Shown piece after piece: positions 1 to 11,212 of a DNA stretch of 64,000 bases. Within the stretch, counting starts at the first letter, position 1. Each line of letters opens with the position of its first letter. Origin of the DNA: Antilocapra americana. Taxonomy: Eukaryota > Chordata > Mammalia > Artiodactyla > Antilocapridae. Position numbers and translations under genes: made by a program. The notes beneath the pieces are model-generated. The model did not search any database, was not told where the DNA came from, and worked only from the letters and a program-made list of their open reading frames with translations. The stretch is from assembly GCA_007570785.1 (NCBI GenBank), contig ML664157.1:7148074-7212073 (forward strand). The letters run 5' to 3'.

Positions 1-677
1 GCTTGGACTGAAATTACCACTACATAAAAAATTACATTGCCAAAAATACATGAATAAATAATATATCAACTCTTAAGTAACAGAAACATGTATTGATTCA
101 AACTGATAATGAACTTTAAAGTCCAAAATACCATCAAAGAGTGGCATTTATGAAAATACAGACAACCCCTTGAAAGTCAAGTCAATCCAATTCAACCAAC
201 ATGCCTCAAGAGTCTGTTGAATCCTCAGCATTTTACCAGCTTTGTGCAGTCTTTTAAAGCTGGTGGAAGCAGCTCTATTAGCCAATATGAAGGACCTAGT
301 GGCAACCTTTTTGCAAATCTTTCCTTGTCATTCATGCTTCTGCTCCGCTTTCTGCAGGTATGTGCTTGTGTCTGACATTTTTTTTCTTCTTTGTATCTTA
401 CTTTCATAGTCAAAAATGAGAGCTGGCCTGTTTAAGGTATTTTCTCTGAGAACTGTGCCTCCTTACTAATGTGCAGGAAAACAATGACCTTGAATACCAC
501 ACTAATAGATGACAAAAAAAAAAAAAAACCAAAAACAAAGGTCAGCACATGTTTTTCTTCTAGACTTTTACCTCAGTATAGATCAGCTATATTATCGGTG
601 TCCAGCTGAGAAATCTAGGGTTCTACAGGATCAGGTGTAGTAATTTCCCAGCAATACTAGTATAGAATAGAAAGTAT
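1..677. other. Unassigned DNA
   Basis: AT-rich, with a run of A at about 512-528. A 62-codon minus-strand open frame at 225-413 has no family I recognise and no promoter or splice context. I see no repeat I can name. Confidence 0.5.
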
Positions 678-915
678 AACAGAGTTCCTGGGCTTCCCAG
701 GTGGCTGAATAGTAATGAATCCACCCACAGTGCAGGAAACGCAGGCTCGATCCCTGGGTGGGGAAGATCCTCTGGAGAAGGAAATGGCAGACTACTCTAG
801 TGTTCTTGCCTGGGAAATCCATGGACAGAGGAGGCTGGTGGGCTACAGCCCATGGGGTTGCAAAAGAGTCAAACATGACTTAGTAATTAAACAGCAACAA
901 CACAACAGAGTTCCT
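678..915 (+). repeat. Bov-tA SINE with exact 12-bp target duplication
   Basis: The element body is about 690-903. It starts with the tRNA-derived head (gggcttcccaggtggctga), keeps the B-box-like gctcgatccctgg, and ends in the Bov-A tail plus a short CAA-rich end. The 12-mer aacagagttcct lies on both sides, at 678-689 and 904-915, so the boundaries are exact. Open frames on both strands here are SINE-derived, not genes. Confidence 0.93.
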
Positions 916-1109
916 ACTGAAATATAGCTTTGATTCTATTTGTCCTTTAGTTTATACAGAAGGAGGTGAAGCCATACCTGCAGTTTCATGCCCAGGTAAG
1001 GCTAAGATTACCACTCAGCGGTACCATTGCGCATTTTCACACTCTCATTAACCCAGCTTACCAATGGTTCTGAACTAGGTTCTGTGCTACATCATAGAGT
1101 TTCTCCCTT

Positions 1110-1363
1110 CTTTAATATACCTTGTGCTTGCATGCATGCCAAATCTCTTCAGTTGTGTCCAACGCCATGCAATCCTATAGACTGCAGCTTGCCAGTGTTC
1201 CCTATCCATGGATTCTCTGGACAAGAATACAGGAGTGGGTTGCCATGCCCTCCTCCAGGAAATCTTCCCAACCCAGGGATCAAACCTATGTCTCTTATGT
1301 CTCCTGCATTAGGAGGCATGTTCTTTACGACTAGTGTGCCACCTGGGAAGCCCCTTTAATATA
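1110..1363 (-). repeat. Bov-tA SINE with 10-bp target duplication
   Basis: Minus-strand copy, body about 1120-1353; the head (reverse of gggcttcccaggtggca) is at the right end. The direct repeat ctttaatata is at 1110-1119 and 1354-1363. The open frames here are SINE-derived. Confidence 0.9.
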
Positions 1364-1935
1364 AATCAGATAAAGCCAATTCTGGTTAATAAAGTCCACT
1401 CCCTGTATCAGATAGAATAACTTAGTTATGATTTTCTAGCAGTTGAACCCATCATATTTTGAAGGAATCTCACATTAGTGTGAATTACAGCAGGAGGCCA
1501 GATGCTATCTCCTCTAGAGAATATATGAGAAGGTCATCCCCATCTCCATCTCACTGCCCAGCAGCTGTGGAACAAGGGAGTAACCTATGTTCTGCTACCC
1601 GAATGTTCCTACTTGTAATTTGTATTTTGAGTAAATGATATTAAATAAAGAGGCCATTTAGAAACTGTATACAGTGGCATTGTAGTTCAGTGACCAATAT
1701 CAAGTAACTAGCAGGAACACTTCTCAAGTGCTCCCATCCTTGTAATGACACTGCTTTGCGTTACATTCGATATTTCCTTGCTGATTCCTTTCGTCTAGCT
1801 CTTCTTGGTTACAGACAGCTTTTTGAAACTGTTTACAGCATTATTACCTGTTCTATGAGAATCTGTGACATTCTTCCTTTTTGACTTAAATGTCACCCAT
1901 CAGAATTTAGTCTTTGCTTGTTTTTCTCAACTTAG
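1364..1935. other. Unassigned DNA
   Basis: No repeat, coding or RNA signal recognised. Composition is ordinary. Confidence 0.45.
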
Positions 1936-2159
1936 TTCTAACTATGTGCTGTGCTGTGCTTAGTCACTCAGTCATGTCTGACTCTGCGACTGTAACCCGT
2001 CAGGCTCCTCTGTCCACGGGGATTCTCTAGGCAAGAATACTAGAGTGGGTTACCATTTCCTTCCCCAGGGGACCGACCCAGGGATTGAACCCAGATACCC
2101 CACATTGCAGACAGATTCTTTACCAGCTGAGCTACCAGGGAAGCCCATTCTTAACTATG
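1936..2159 (-). repeat. Bov-tA SINE, first of a same-site pair
   Basis: Minus-strand copy, body about 1947-2146. Flanked by ttctaactatg at 1936-1946 and a one-base variant (ttcttaactatg) at 2148-2159. The next SINE starts in this right-hand duplication. Confidence 0.88.
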
Positions 2160-2333
2160 GTGGTGATGGTTTAGTCGCTAAGTCCTGTCTGACTCTTGTG
2201 ACACTATGGACTGTAGCCTGCCAGGTTCCTCTGTCCAGGAGATTTTCCAGTGGGTTACCATCAAACCCAGGTCTCCTGCATTGCAGGCAGATTCTTTCAA
2301 CTGAGCTACAAGAGAAGCCTATTCCTAACTATA
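2160..2333 (-). repeat. Bov-tA SINE, second of a same-site pair, internally deleted
   Basis: Minus-strand copy, body about 2161-2320, shortened by an internal loss of roughly 40 bp in the middle of the Bov-A part. Its right flank at 2322-2333 (ttcctaactata) is a third version of the same target sequence. Confidence 0.85.
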
Positions 2334-3873
2334 CCCTTCAACAAAAACCATACTATAGTCAGACTGCTTGTCATCCTCCCAAAACTTTCTTGTAACAAAT
2401 GGCTTTTTCTCTCTCCCTGTGCCAAGTCACCTCTTGAAATTTCTTCCATTCTTGAAGTTCACTTTTGTGTGAATTCAGCCCTCTCAAATTTGGAATGATC
2501 AGTTCCCTCACTAATGAGAAGGCAGTATGCTATAGTGGAAGACTGCCTTGAACCTATGTCAATGACATTCTATTGCACTTAATTTGGACTCTGTAGTTCA
2601 TTTATTCCAGAGTAATGTTTAAATTTATTTAAGGTGGAGCAATTCAAAAGTTATGAAAAAACTGTATGCACTCATCCAGTCCATATCATTCCATGTTTCT
2701 CTAGAGGTGACATTAAATAAAGAATTCTTTGTGAAGTAGTAATGTTCAGTGTATCAAATTTTAATTTTATAAAGTTAAAGTAACTCATAGTAGTAACTCA
2801 TAGCATTAAGCATCTGAGGTTAAACAAACCTCAAAAGCAAAAAGAGATGAGATGTTTTTCTTTTCAGATGACTTGAATAAATTTTATTAACAGTCCACAA
2901 GTACTTAACATATTTTTCAGTTTTCTGTTGACCTGAGGTCTGATCACTCATGTTCAGAAAAGAAATGTAGCAGGAAACATCAGTCTATTCTATGAGCACC
3001 TGTGATAGTTTCAATAAATTATTTTGTGACTTCAATTAACCAGAGTCATTTTCTATTTTTTTTGTAACCAGAAAACCTAAACTGGGTTTTTGCCCTGGGT
3101 TCTATTCAAAAACCATCTACCCCTGTATTTCATAGAGAATCAAATCCACAGTAATCAGTTTGACTTTTAAAACCACCACATATGCCTGAAAAAATAATAT
3201 AGTAATTTAAGGCAGCACTGTAAGATCTGACAAGGCAACTAGAAATCCAAAAACTGTTTCCAATAATTAGTATTGTCAATCTTCTCTTACAGAACTTTTG
3301 TTATGATTCTTGGAGCTAATTGACAGCAAGCCTTGACGACCTTAGGGGGAGGAAGGGATAAAAAAAAATTAGACTAGAACAAGAGAAAAGAAGTGTGATC
3401 CAAACAGGTGTATCAGGCTATCATTTTGAAGTCATTGGTATGTCTAAGACTTGAAAAGTGAAATCTCTTAGAAAACTGATTTTCAGTAATAAAAGTTATT
3501 TGGTTGAAGAACCAAGTTTTTTGGCTCTGTGCTGAGTATAGCTCATTTGCCAACTCCCGACTCCCACCCGGATGTGATTATTAAGTTGTACTGTGCTTTT
3601 GGAAAGCAGTGTTGGGGACTCTCTTCAGAAAACTACGTATCATATAGTGCCTGTTAGCATAGTTATTTGCTTCACAGATTAAAGAAAACAACTTAAATCT
3701 AATTGCCCTGCTTCATCATTTGTCTCTAGCCAACAAACCCACAAAACTTCATTCCAGGCAGTAAGAGATGGGTATTAGACATGTATTGGGTAGGAAAATG
3801 TGATAAATATGTAATGTAGATTATTGGGTTAGCTTTCATCCCTTCTTTTGGTATTGATTCTCCTTGAATAGAA
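2334..3873. other. Unassigned AT-rich DNA
   Basis: About 1.5 kb without a recognised repeat or gene. The short open frame at 2250-2498 runs from the SINE into this DNA and is not a gene candidate. Confidence 0.45.
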
Positions 3874-5080
3874 ATCAGTTGAGTTCAGTCCAGTTTAGTC
3901 ACTCAGTCGTGTTTGACTCTTTGGGACCCCATGAACCGCAGCACGCCAGGCCTCCCTGTCCATCACCAGCTCCTGGAGTCCACCCCCAGCTCCTGGAGTC
4001 CACCCAAACCCATGTCCATCCAGTCAATGATTCCATCCAGCCATCTCATCCTCTGTCATCCCCTTCTCCTCCTGCCTTCAATCTTTCACAGCATCAAGGT
4101 CTTTTCCAATGAGTCAGCTCTTCGCATGAGGTGGCCCAAGTATTGGAGTTTCAGCTTCAACATCAGTCTTTCCAATGAACACCCAGGACTGATCTCTTTT
4201 AGGATGGGCTGGTTGGATCTCCTTGCAGTCCATGGGACTCTCAAGAGTCTTCTCCAACACCACAGTTCAAAAGCATCAATTCTTCAGCTCTCAGCTTTCT
4301 TTATAGTCCAACTCTCACATCCATATATGACTACTGGAAAAACCATAGCCTTGACTAGATGGACCTTTGTTGGCAAAGCAATGTCTCTGCTTTTCAATAT
4401 GCTATCCAAGTTGGCCATAACTTTCCTTCCAAGAAGTAGTCGTCTTTTGATTTCATGGCTGCAATCACCATCTGCAGTGATTTTGGAGCCCAGAAAAATA
4501 AAGTCTGATGTTGTTTCCAATGTTTCCCCATCTACCTGCCATGAAGTGATGGGACCAGATGCCATGATCTTAGTTTTCTGAATGTTGAGCTTTAAGCCAA
4601 CTCTTTCACTATCCTTTCGCTGTCATCAAGAGGCTCTTTAGTTTTTCTTCACTTTCTGCCATAAGGGTGGTGTCATCTGTGTATCTGAAGTTATTGATAT
4701 TTCTCCCAGCAATCTTGATTCCAGCTTGTGCTTCTTCCTGCCAAGCGTTTCTCAGGATGTACTCTGCATAAAAGTTAAATGAGCAGGGTAACAATATACA
4801 GCCTTGACATACTCCTTTTCCTATTTGGAACCAGTCTATTGTTTCATGTCCATTTCTAACTGTTTCTTTCTGACCTTCATTCAAGTTTCTCAAGAGACAG
4901 GTCAGGTGGTCTGATATGCCCATCTCTTTCAGAATTTTCTGCAGTTTATTGTGATCCACACAGTCAAAGGCTTTGGCATAGTCAATAAAGCAGAAGTAGA
5001 TGTTTTTCTGGAACTCTCTTGCTTTTTTGATGATCCAGTGGATGTTGGCAATTTGCTCTCTGGTTCTACTGCCTTCTGAT
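3874..5080 (-). mobile_element. BovB LINE, 5'-truncated copy A (RT and C-terminal part)
   Basis: Reading the minus strand, this begins in the reverse transcriptase and ends at the BovB 3' end, near the gttcagt-rich sequence at about 3875. The frame at 4609-4959 covers the RT core: it has QGCIL, and the catalytic YADD box has become YTDD. The frame at 4284-4565 covers the following part (GSKITADGDCSHEIKRRLLL) in another phase, so a frameshift lies near 4600. The N-terminal endonuclease and first part of RT are absent. Dead copy. No clear target duplication was found. Confidence 0.95.
3967..4006. repeat. 20-bp tandem duplication inside BovB copy A
   Basis: The 20-mer beginning cagctcctggagtccaccc occurs twice in a row (3967-3986, 3987-4006). 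The other BovB copies in the window have it once, so it arose after this insertion. Confidence 0.85.
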
Positions 5081-5335
5081 GTTAAAATATTCTAATTTGG
5101 GGAGAAGTGATTATATTCCTCCTGCCTACTGCTTATCTGTCTTAATGGGAAGGTAAATTGCTTTGGATTTAACTATTGCAGATTAAAATATCTATCTTTG
5201 TGTGATTACCTAGCTGTCATGCAGTTGATCCAGATGAGTTTTAACCAAGCAAAATTATTTATTTATATGACATTTTATGCTAAAAAATGTTACATAAAAA
5301 ATAAAAGTGGACATTTTTGTCTCAACTAGGATATC

Positions 5336-5873
5336 AAGGATCTCCATTCTGAATAAATAAGCTGTGGTACATATACATGATGGAATATCACTCAGCTATA
5401 AAAAGGAACACATTTGAGTTGATTCTAACGAGGTGGATAAACCTAGAGCCTGTTATACAGAATTAAATAAGTCAGAAAGAGAAAAACAAATATCATATAT
5501 TAACACATATATATGGAATCTAGAAATTGGTACTGATGATACTACTTGCAGGGCAGCAAAAGAGACACAGACAAAAAGAACAGACTTGTGGATACAGTTG
5601 GGGAAGGAGAGGGTGGGACAAATGGAGACAGTAGCATGAAAACATATATATTACTATATGTAAAATAGATGGCCAGTGGAAATTTGCTGTATATTGCAGG
5701 GAACCCAAAGTCAATGTTCTATGGGGTGAAAAATGTGAGGGAGATTCAAGAAGGAGGGAACAAATGTATACCTATGACCAATTCATGTTGATGTATGGCA
5801 GAAGCCATCACAATATTGTTAAGTAATTAACCTCTAATTAAAAATAAAAATAAAAGTTTAAAAAAAGGATCTC
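5336..5873 (+). mobile_element. L1 LINE 3' end (5'-truncated, intermediate age)
   Basis: From about 5345 the sequence matches the end of L1 ORF2 (gtggtacatatacatgatgg, then a diverged cactcagctataaaaagga) and its 3' UTR, ending in an A-rich tail (about 5837-5866). A 9-bp direct repeat aaggatctc flanks it at 5336-5344 and 5865-5873. The 68-codon open frame is a relic. Confidence 0.88.
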
Positions 5874-6354
5874 TGTTATGCACCATCTCAATCTGCCCCT
5901 TTCCATAACTCCACTCCCTCTTCTATGAAGCTCGGGAGCTGGGGGGCTCAAATGTCTGATTTTGAACTAAATGTTCTAGCATCGAAAATACTTTTAAACT
6001 AAACTTTATTATCATATGATAATGAGATATAGGCATGTAAACAGTGAAGATGTTGTAAAGATATGTTTTATATGGGTTTTTGTAAATGAAAAATCTATGT
6101 GCTTTTTTATTATTTGTTCCATTTTTTTCTTTTTTTAAAATTTTTTACCAAATTTGTCTGGTCTTTTTGTTGAAACCATCTGGAAGTCTTGCTGAGATCA
6201 TAGTTGAAAGCTCCCATAAAGTTAGGAAAAAGTAAGAAATCACAGGAGTGGCACATCCGGGCTGATTACCGGCCATATGACCTTTGGATTTGTCCTCTTC
6301 CTCTCTGAAGAAATGGGGTTGGGCTGGAAGGATCAACAGTTTCCAAATTTTGTT
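5874..6354. other. Unassigned AT-rich DNA
   Basis: No gene or nameable repeat recognised. Contains T-rich runs around 6120-6145. Confidence 0.4.
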
Positions 6355-6505
6355 ATGATAAGGATCACCTGAGGTACTTGTACTTGCTCAAAGTGCAAAT
6401 TCCCCAATTCATTCCAAGCTCCTTCAATCCGAATTCTCAGGGGAGGACTGGGAGGCATGCCTTTGACCAAACCTCCAGGTGATTCTTATCTTTAGAAAGA
6501 TGGAA
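6355..6505 (+). repeat. MER5-like DNA transposon remnant (hAT-Charlie)
   Basis: Resembles MER5A in layout: ggatcacctgaggtacttgt, then a diverged middle, then ctccaggtgattcttat near the right end. Highly diverged, so the family call is tentative. Confidence 0.5.
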
Positions 6506-7137
6506 ACAAGAGTTGAATGACCCCAACAGCCGTTCTAATTCAGAAGTTCCATGATTTCCTTCATATTCCTTGGCTAATAAAATATTTTAACTGAAGCTAT
6601 GGAGCTTGGAGTGGAGATGGTGGGAAGAAGAAAAGATTATTCCTTTTATATAAAAGTTATATTGAATTTGGGATTTTCCGTGAAATATTAAAATAACTTT
6701 ATACTACTAAATACTTAGAAGTTAGATTTTTATCTGAACCCCATAATTTTCTTATTTTTTATTTATTTTTTTATTATGGGTTGCTCTGTTTTTTTTCTTG
6801 CTGTTGTTAGAGGTTTTTTCATCTAAGCATCTGTGCTTTTGAAGTCTGATTATTTATCCTTATAAATCTTTAGAAAGGATGCTACAATCTGTCTTTTAAG
6901 AACCATGTTGCAGATTTTCTGCAGACTTTTGGCATAAATTTTCCCCTAATTAACAATAAGTTTGAATGAACTTCTCAAACCAAGACAGGGCATTTGCAGG
7001 CTTTAATCACTTTAGCAAACATTTACTGTGCACAGTCAAGGTGACAACTTAATCTCAGTCAATTGGAGGATTCTGTCTATGTTTTCTGTGTTCTCATTCA
7101 GGTTTGAATCTTGCAGGAATTAAGCAATAGACTTCTG
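6506..7137. other. Unassigned AT-rich DNA
   Basis: No gene, RNA or repeat recognised. Confidence 0.4.
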
Positions 7138-7353
7138 TTTGGCTCTAAAAGGGCTTCCCTGGTAACTCAGCTGGTAAAGATTCCACCTGAATGTAGGAGA
7201 CCCCAGTTCTATTCCTGGGTCAGGAAGATCCACTGGAGAAGGGATATGCTACTCACTCCAGTATTCTGGCCTGGAGAATTCCATGGACTATATAGCCCAC
7301 GGGGTCGCAAAGAGTAGGACACGACTGAGCGACTTTTGCTTTGGTTCTAAAAG
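7138..7353 (+). repeat. Bov-tA SINE with 14-bp target duplication
   Basis: Body about 7151-7339, with head gggcttccctggtaactca and tail gtcgcaaagagtaggacac. Flanked by tttggctctaaaag (7138-7151) and tttggttctaaaag (7340-7353), one mismatch. Confidence 0.92.
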
Positions 7354-7449
7354 ATATCAATTCATATTAGCATTTATGGAGGCATCCATTGACTTATTTG
7401 AAGTTTAGCCATTAGTCCTCAGGCATTACCAGTAACTTCCTTTGTTTGT

Positions 7450-7698
7450 TGCTGTTGTTCATTTACCCAGTCGTAATGAACCCAGTCATTCATTTACCCA
7501 TTTGTTCGACTCTTTGTGTCCCCATGGACTGTAGCCCACCAGGTTCCTTTGTCCATGGGATTTCCCAGGCAAGAATACTGGAGGAAGTTGCCATTTCCAC
7601 CACCAGGGGATCTTCTTGACCCAGGATCTAAACTGCATCTCCAGAATCTCCTGCATTGGCTGGTGAATTCTTAACCACTGAGCCACCTGGCAAACTCT
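7450..7698 (-). repeat. Bov-tA SINE with internal 31-bp-period duplication
   Basis: Minus-strand copy, head at the right end (gccacctggcaaactct). Near its left end ttcatttaccca occurs at 7458-7469 and again at 7489-7500, a 31-bp-period duplication specific to this copy. Confidence 0.85.
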
Positions 7699-10044
7699 AA
7701 TTTGAAGGTAGCAAACAGTTACATGCTGGAAGGATAGATATCTGAGGATTAATCAGCTGGTTTAGCTCAAAGTATTTTTCTAAAATGGCTTCAGGATACA
7801 GAGATGAGAAATGAACTTCACACACAAATTGAATATGTAAGTCAGTTTAAAAACTATTTAAATAATATTATTGTTCACCTATAAAAATGTCAGTGGCATT
7901 CTGAAAAAAAATCAAAATGTTGCATCATTTGCTCCATGACTCATTTTCCACTGTTTAAATTTATGACTTTGCTCATGTTATTTGTCTTTTTATAGGGCTT
8001 CATTCTGTTTTCTATGATTTGGGATGGTTTTCTTTAATCTGCTTCATTTCTTAGAGAAACTCCTGATTTAAAAAAATTATCTTTTATCTCATATCTTACA
8101 TCTTGTTTGTGATACTAAAGACATCACATTTTTAACTCTACTAGGCAACAAAATGAGAGAAACAAAATGTCATGCAGCAAAAATCAGTAGTTTTCATTTT
8201 CTGTCTTTCCGTTTAGTGTTCCCCACATGTTGAAATAGACATACTTCTAACACCATGTATCCTATTTTTTAACATAATGTTAAAATGTAAATGTTCTTTC
8301 ATATTAATGCCTCGTCTTTAAAATTGCATTCTTAATGCCTATATAACATGTCAGTATTTGCTTTACCATACTTTAGTCCCTAAATTTCTGGACAGCTAAA
8401 ATACTCATAATTTTTTATATTAGAAAAAACTTTGTAATAAGAAACTTATGTATATATTTTAGGGAAAACTGAAGGGGATAATATTCCTGGTTTAAAAGGG
8501 GCTGAAGTTTTTAGGGCTCAATGTAAAGCTTTTAAGGGATTAATGACTTTACAATTAATCACATATTTCAAAGCATAACAATTTCAAGATATTAAGCAGA
8601 TATTTTGTATATGACTTTCATAGTTAAAAAATGATGTTTCATTGTTTTACTTTCATTCAGTTGATAACTATCCACAAAAGAAACTAACAGTATCTCCTGC
8701 TGCATAAATTGATACTGACTTCTTATCGATATCAGTATAAACATTCTGACACAAAAAGGTGAAATACTTAATAGAATTAAATGAGTATTAAAACAGCCAC
8801 ATGTATAGTAAATAAATGTTATAAAATTATATAAATGATTTTTTTGCTTTGAACACATCCTTACATTTTATTTACATTTTTTCCATGCAATTTTCTAGTT
8901 AAACTTAAGTAGATGATATCTGGGGATATAACTGCTTTTACTTAAAATTCATCCATGAAATTTTCTGTTAAAACATCCTTTCTAAGTGTGGAGAGACGTT
9001 AAGGTGATAAGGTTGGTATAATTAGTATGTAATTATAAAGCTATTGGGATTAGATACCAAAATCTTACTATCCATCACCTTAAATGTTAACATATTAGTT
9101 TGGCCTTTATGTTTATTTTTAATAAATTCTGTACCACACAAATTGCCTTTCAATATCAGAAAGTTAAGCTGTCATGTCAGAATTAGATTGGCTTGACTGC
9201 CTAATTAAATACAGATTCATCTGGAAAAATGTTCTCCTGTTCTCACATTTCATTCTAATATCCGCTCAAATTCAGAGTGACCCCTAAATGGCCTGAACTT
9301 TAGAGCAAGGGCAAACAGACAAAAATACCAACTCTTTCCTGTACTCTTGTTTAGTCAATTCTTGATCTGAGGAAAGCAATGCCAGCTTAGTATAAACTGG
9401 AGAGAGAGGGGGCACCCCCAAATGGGAAAGGCCTATGATGACATGACTCACAATGGGGAGTCAGAATGCACCCCTGTCCACTCCCTCAGTGGTCCCCATT
9501 CTTTTCAGAACTGTCACAGTGCAGTGGGAAGAAGGAGAGAGTGGTGACTGCCTCCTCTAAACATTCTTCCCTGATGACTTCACGCAGAAAGTGGGAGGCA
9601 GCTGGAATTGACAGGAAAGGGCACTTAGTCAGAACTCTAACCCTATTCTGCTCTTCACTCACTGTGTGGGGTAAGAAAGGCCACTCCACTTCTCTGGAAC
9701 GAAGTTTCTCTCACTGAGAAATAAAGGAGCTGGTCGATATGAGCAAAATGGTATCTCATGGGTCTGTATTTCTGAGATTCGCTGATCACCAATATAAGAA
9801 GACATCATTTCTCAGCCCTCTCACTAACTTTAATAAGTGGAAAATATCACAGAAGGCTTAACTTTTTACATGGTGGCATCAGCTCAGCTGCATCTCTCCC
9901 AGGCTGGCTGCATAAGCTGAAGATGCAGTGCAACATCGATTGGTCTGAAGAAACATCCATCCTCTCTCCATACGACACGTGTAAAGGAACAGGATTAGGA
10001 AAAAGCCTGGAGAAAAGATAAAGGTGTTGGACGGTGAAAAACAC
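7699..10044. other. Unassigned AT-rich DNA
   Basis: About 2.3 kb with no repeat I can name. Open frames at 8592-8858 (minus) and 9466-9717 (both strands) show no known motif, and the overlapping pair at 9.5 kb is what moderately GC-rich random DNA gives. I see no promoter or splice evidence. Confidence 0.4.
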
Positions 10045-10083
10045 ATTTTGGAGTATATACCCTCCCCAAAAATAAAAACATTA
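10045..10083 (+). mobile_element. Old L1 LINE, left piece (split by a SINE)
   Basis: The sequence ggagtatataccctcccc followed by an A-rich stretch corresponds to the L1 ORF2 region just before the part that resumes at 10436. The CHR SINE at 10084-10435 separates the two. Confidence 0.7.
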
Positions 10084-10435
10084 CTTTTTAAAATAATTTA
10101 TTTGTCCACTTTTGGCTGCACTGGGTCTTTGTTGCTCTGTGGGCTTTTCTCTAGTTGCAGCGAGCAGGGATTATGCTCTAGTTGCAGTGCACAAGCTTCA
10201 CATTGCAGTAGCTTCTCTTGTTGCAGAACATGGGCTCTACAACTCACAGGTCTCAGTAGCTGTGTCATGTGGACTGAGTAGTTACAGTTCCCGGACTCTA
10301 GAGCACAGGCTCAATAGTTGTGGTACATGGGCTTAGCTGCTTTGAGGAATGTGGAATCTCCCCAGATCAGCGATCAAACCCACATCTCCTGCCTTGGCAG
10401 GATCTTTACCATCGAGCCACCAAGAAAGCCCTCAT
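10084..10435 (-). repeat. CHR-type SINE inserted in an old L1
   Basis: Minus-strand tRNA-derived SINE of the cetartiodactyl CHR group. The right end reads as the reverse of agggctttcttggtggctcg, the body has the series of gttgcag motifs (ctgcaac on the element's own strand), and the left end is the A-rich tail (reverse). The L1 sequence aacatta is present on both sides (10077-10083 and 10436-10442), consistent with a target duplication. The open frames at 10024-10336 are derived from this SINE. Confidence 0.82.
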
Positions 10436-10945
10436 AACATTAATTTGAAAAAATACATGCATCCCAATGTTCATAGCAACATTATTTACAATTGCCAGTA
10501 TACGGAAACAACCTAGGTGTCTATCAACATATGCATGGATAAAGAAAATATGAGATATCTATTATATTACATTAAGTATATATAATGGAATACTACCTAG
10601 CCATAAAAAAGACAGCAGAAGCATGGATGGATTTGGAGGGTGTTATGCTCAGTGAAATAAGTCAGAAAAAGACAAATACTGCATGATATCACTGACATGT
10701 GGAAAATATAAAATAATACAAACTAGTAAATGAAAACAGACACAGATATAGAGAAAAAACTAGTGGTTAGAAATGGGAAGAGGGAAGGGGTAAAGGGTAA
10801 TACAGGTGTAGGAAAATAAAACATACAAACTATTAGATATAAAGCAAGCTACAAGGACATATTGTACAACAAGGCAAATATAGCCAATATTTGATAATAA
10901 CTGTAAATGGGGTATAAACTTAAAAACACAAGAACAAAAAGGTCA
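10436..10945 (+). mobile_element. Old L1 LINE, right piece (ORF2 end and 3' UTR)
   Basis: Decayed L1: caatgttcatagcaacatta, then ccataaaaaagacagcagaa and gtgaaataagtcagaaaaag, then the 3' UTR. It stops near 10945 without a clear poly-A, so the 3' end is eroded. No open frame remains. Confidence 0.85.
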
Positions 10946-11212
10946 CTTCGCAGATAAGATAATCAAGTTGCATACTACCAGTAATGACACATCTGTTCCT
11001 GAAAGGGCTAAGTTCAGACAATGGTCAGACCACATTTAGATAAGGGCAAAGACTAGTTTCTCTCCGTAAATGGCAAGTAGTGGAGGGGGCACATCACAGC
11101 AAGAATACAGTCCTGCTCTGTGTCTTCTCTGCTGAGCACTGAGCTAACCACTGTATTTTGCAAAGTCAAAGATTATATTTTAGAATTTTCAAAATAGGCA
11201 AGAATGTAAGAA

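Noticed and set aside
225..413. 62-codon minus-strand open frame that might be a processed pseudogene.
   Set aside because: No protein family recognised, no poly-A tail at the expected end, and length within chance for this composition.
690..760. tRNA-like head sequences (A/B-box-like) here and in the other Bov-tA copies, as tRNA genes.
   Set aside because: They are SINE heads without an intact cloverleaf and are followed by the Bov-A body.
1936..2333. Regularly spaced similar units suggesting a CRISPR-like or satellite array.
   Set aside because: The units are two SINEs with their target duplications; this is a vertebrate genome and no short-repeat array with unique spacers occurs in the window.
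9040..9075. tgggattagatacc resembles a conserved stretch of mitochondrial 12S rRNA, hinting at a nuclear mitochondrial insert.
   Set aside because: The match is only about 14 bp and the bases on both sides do not follow 12S rRNA.
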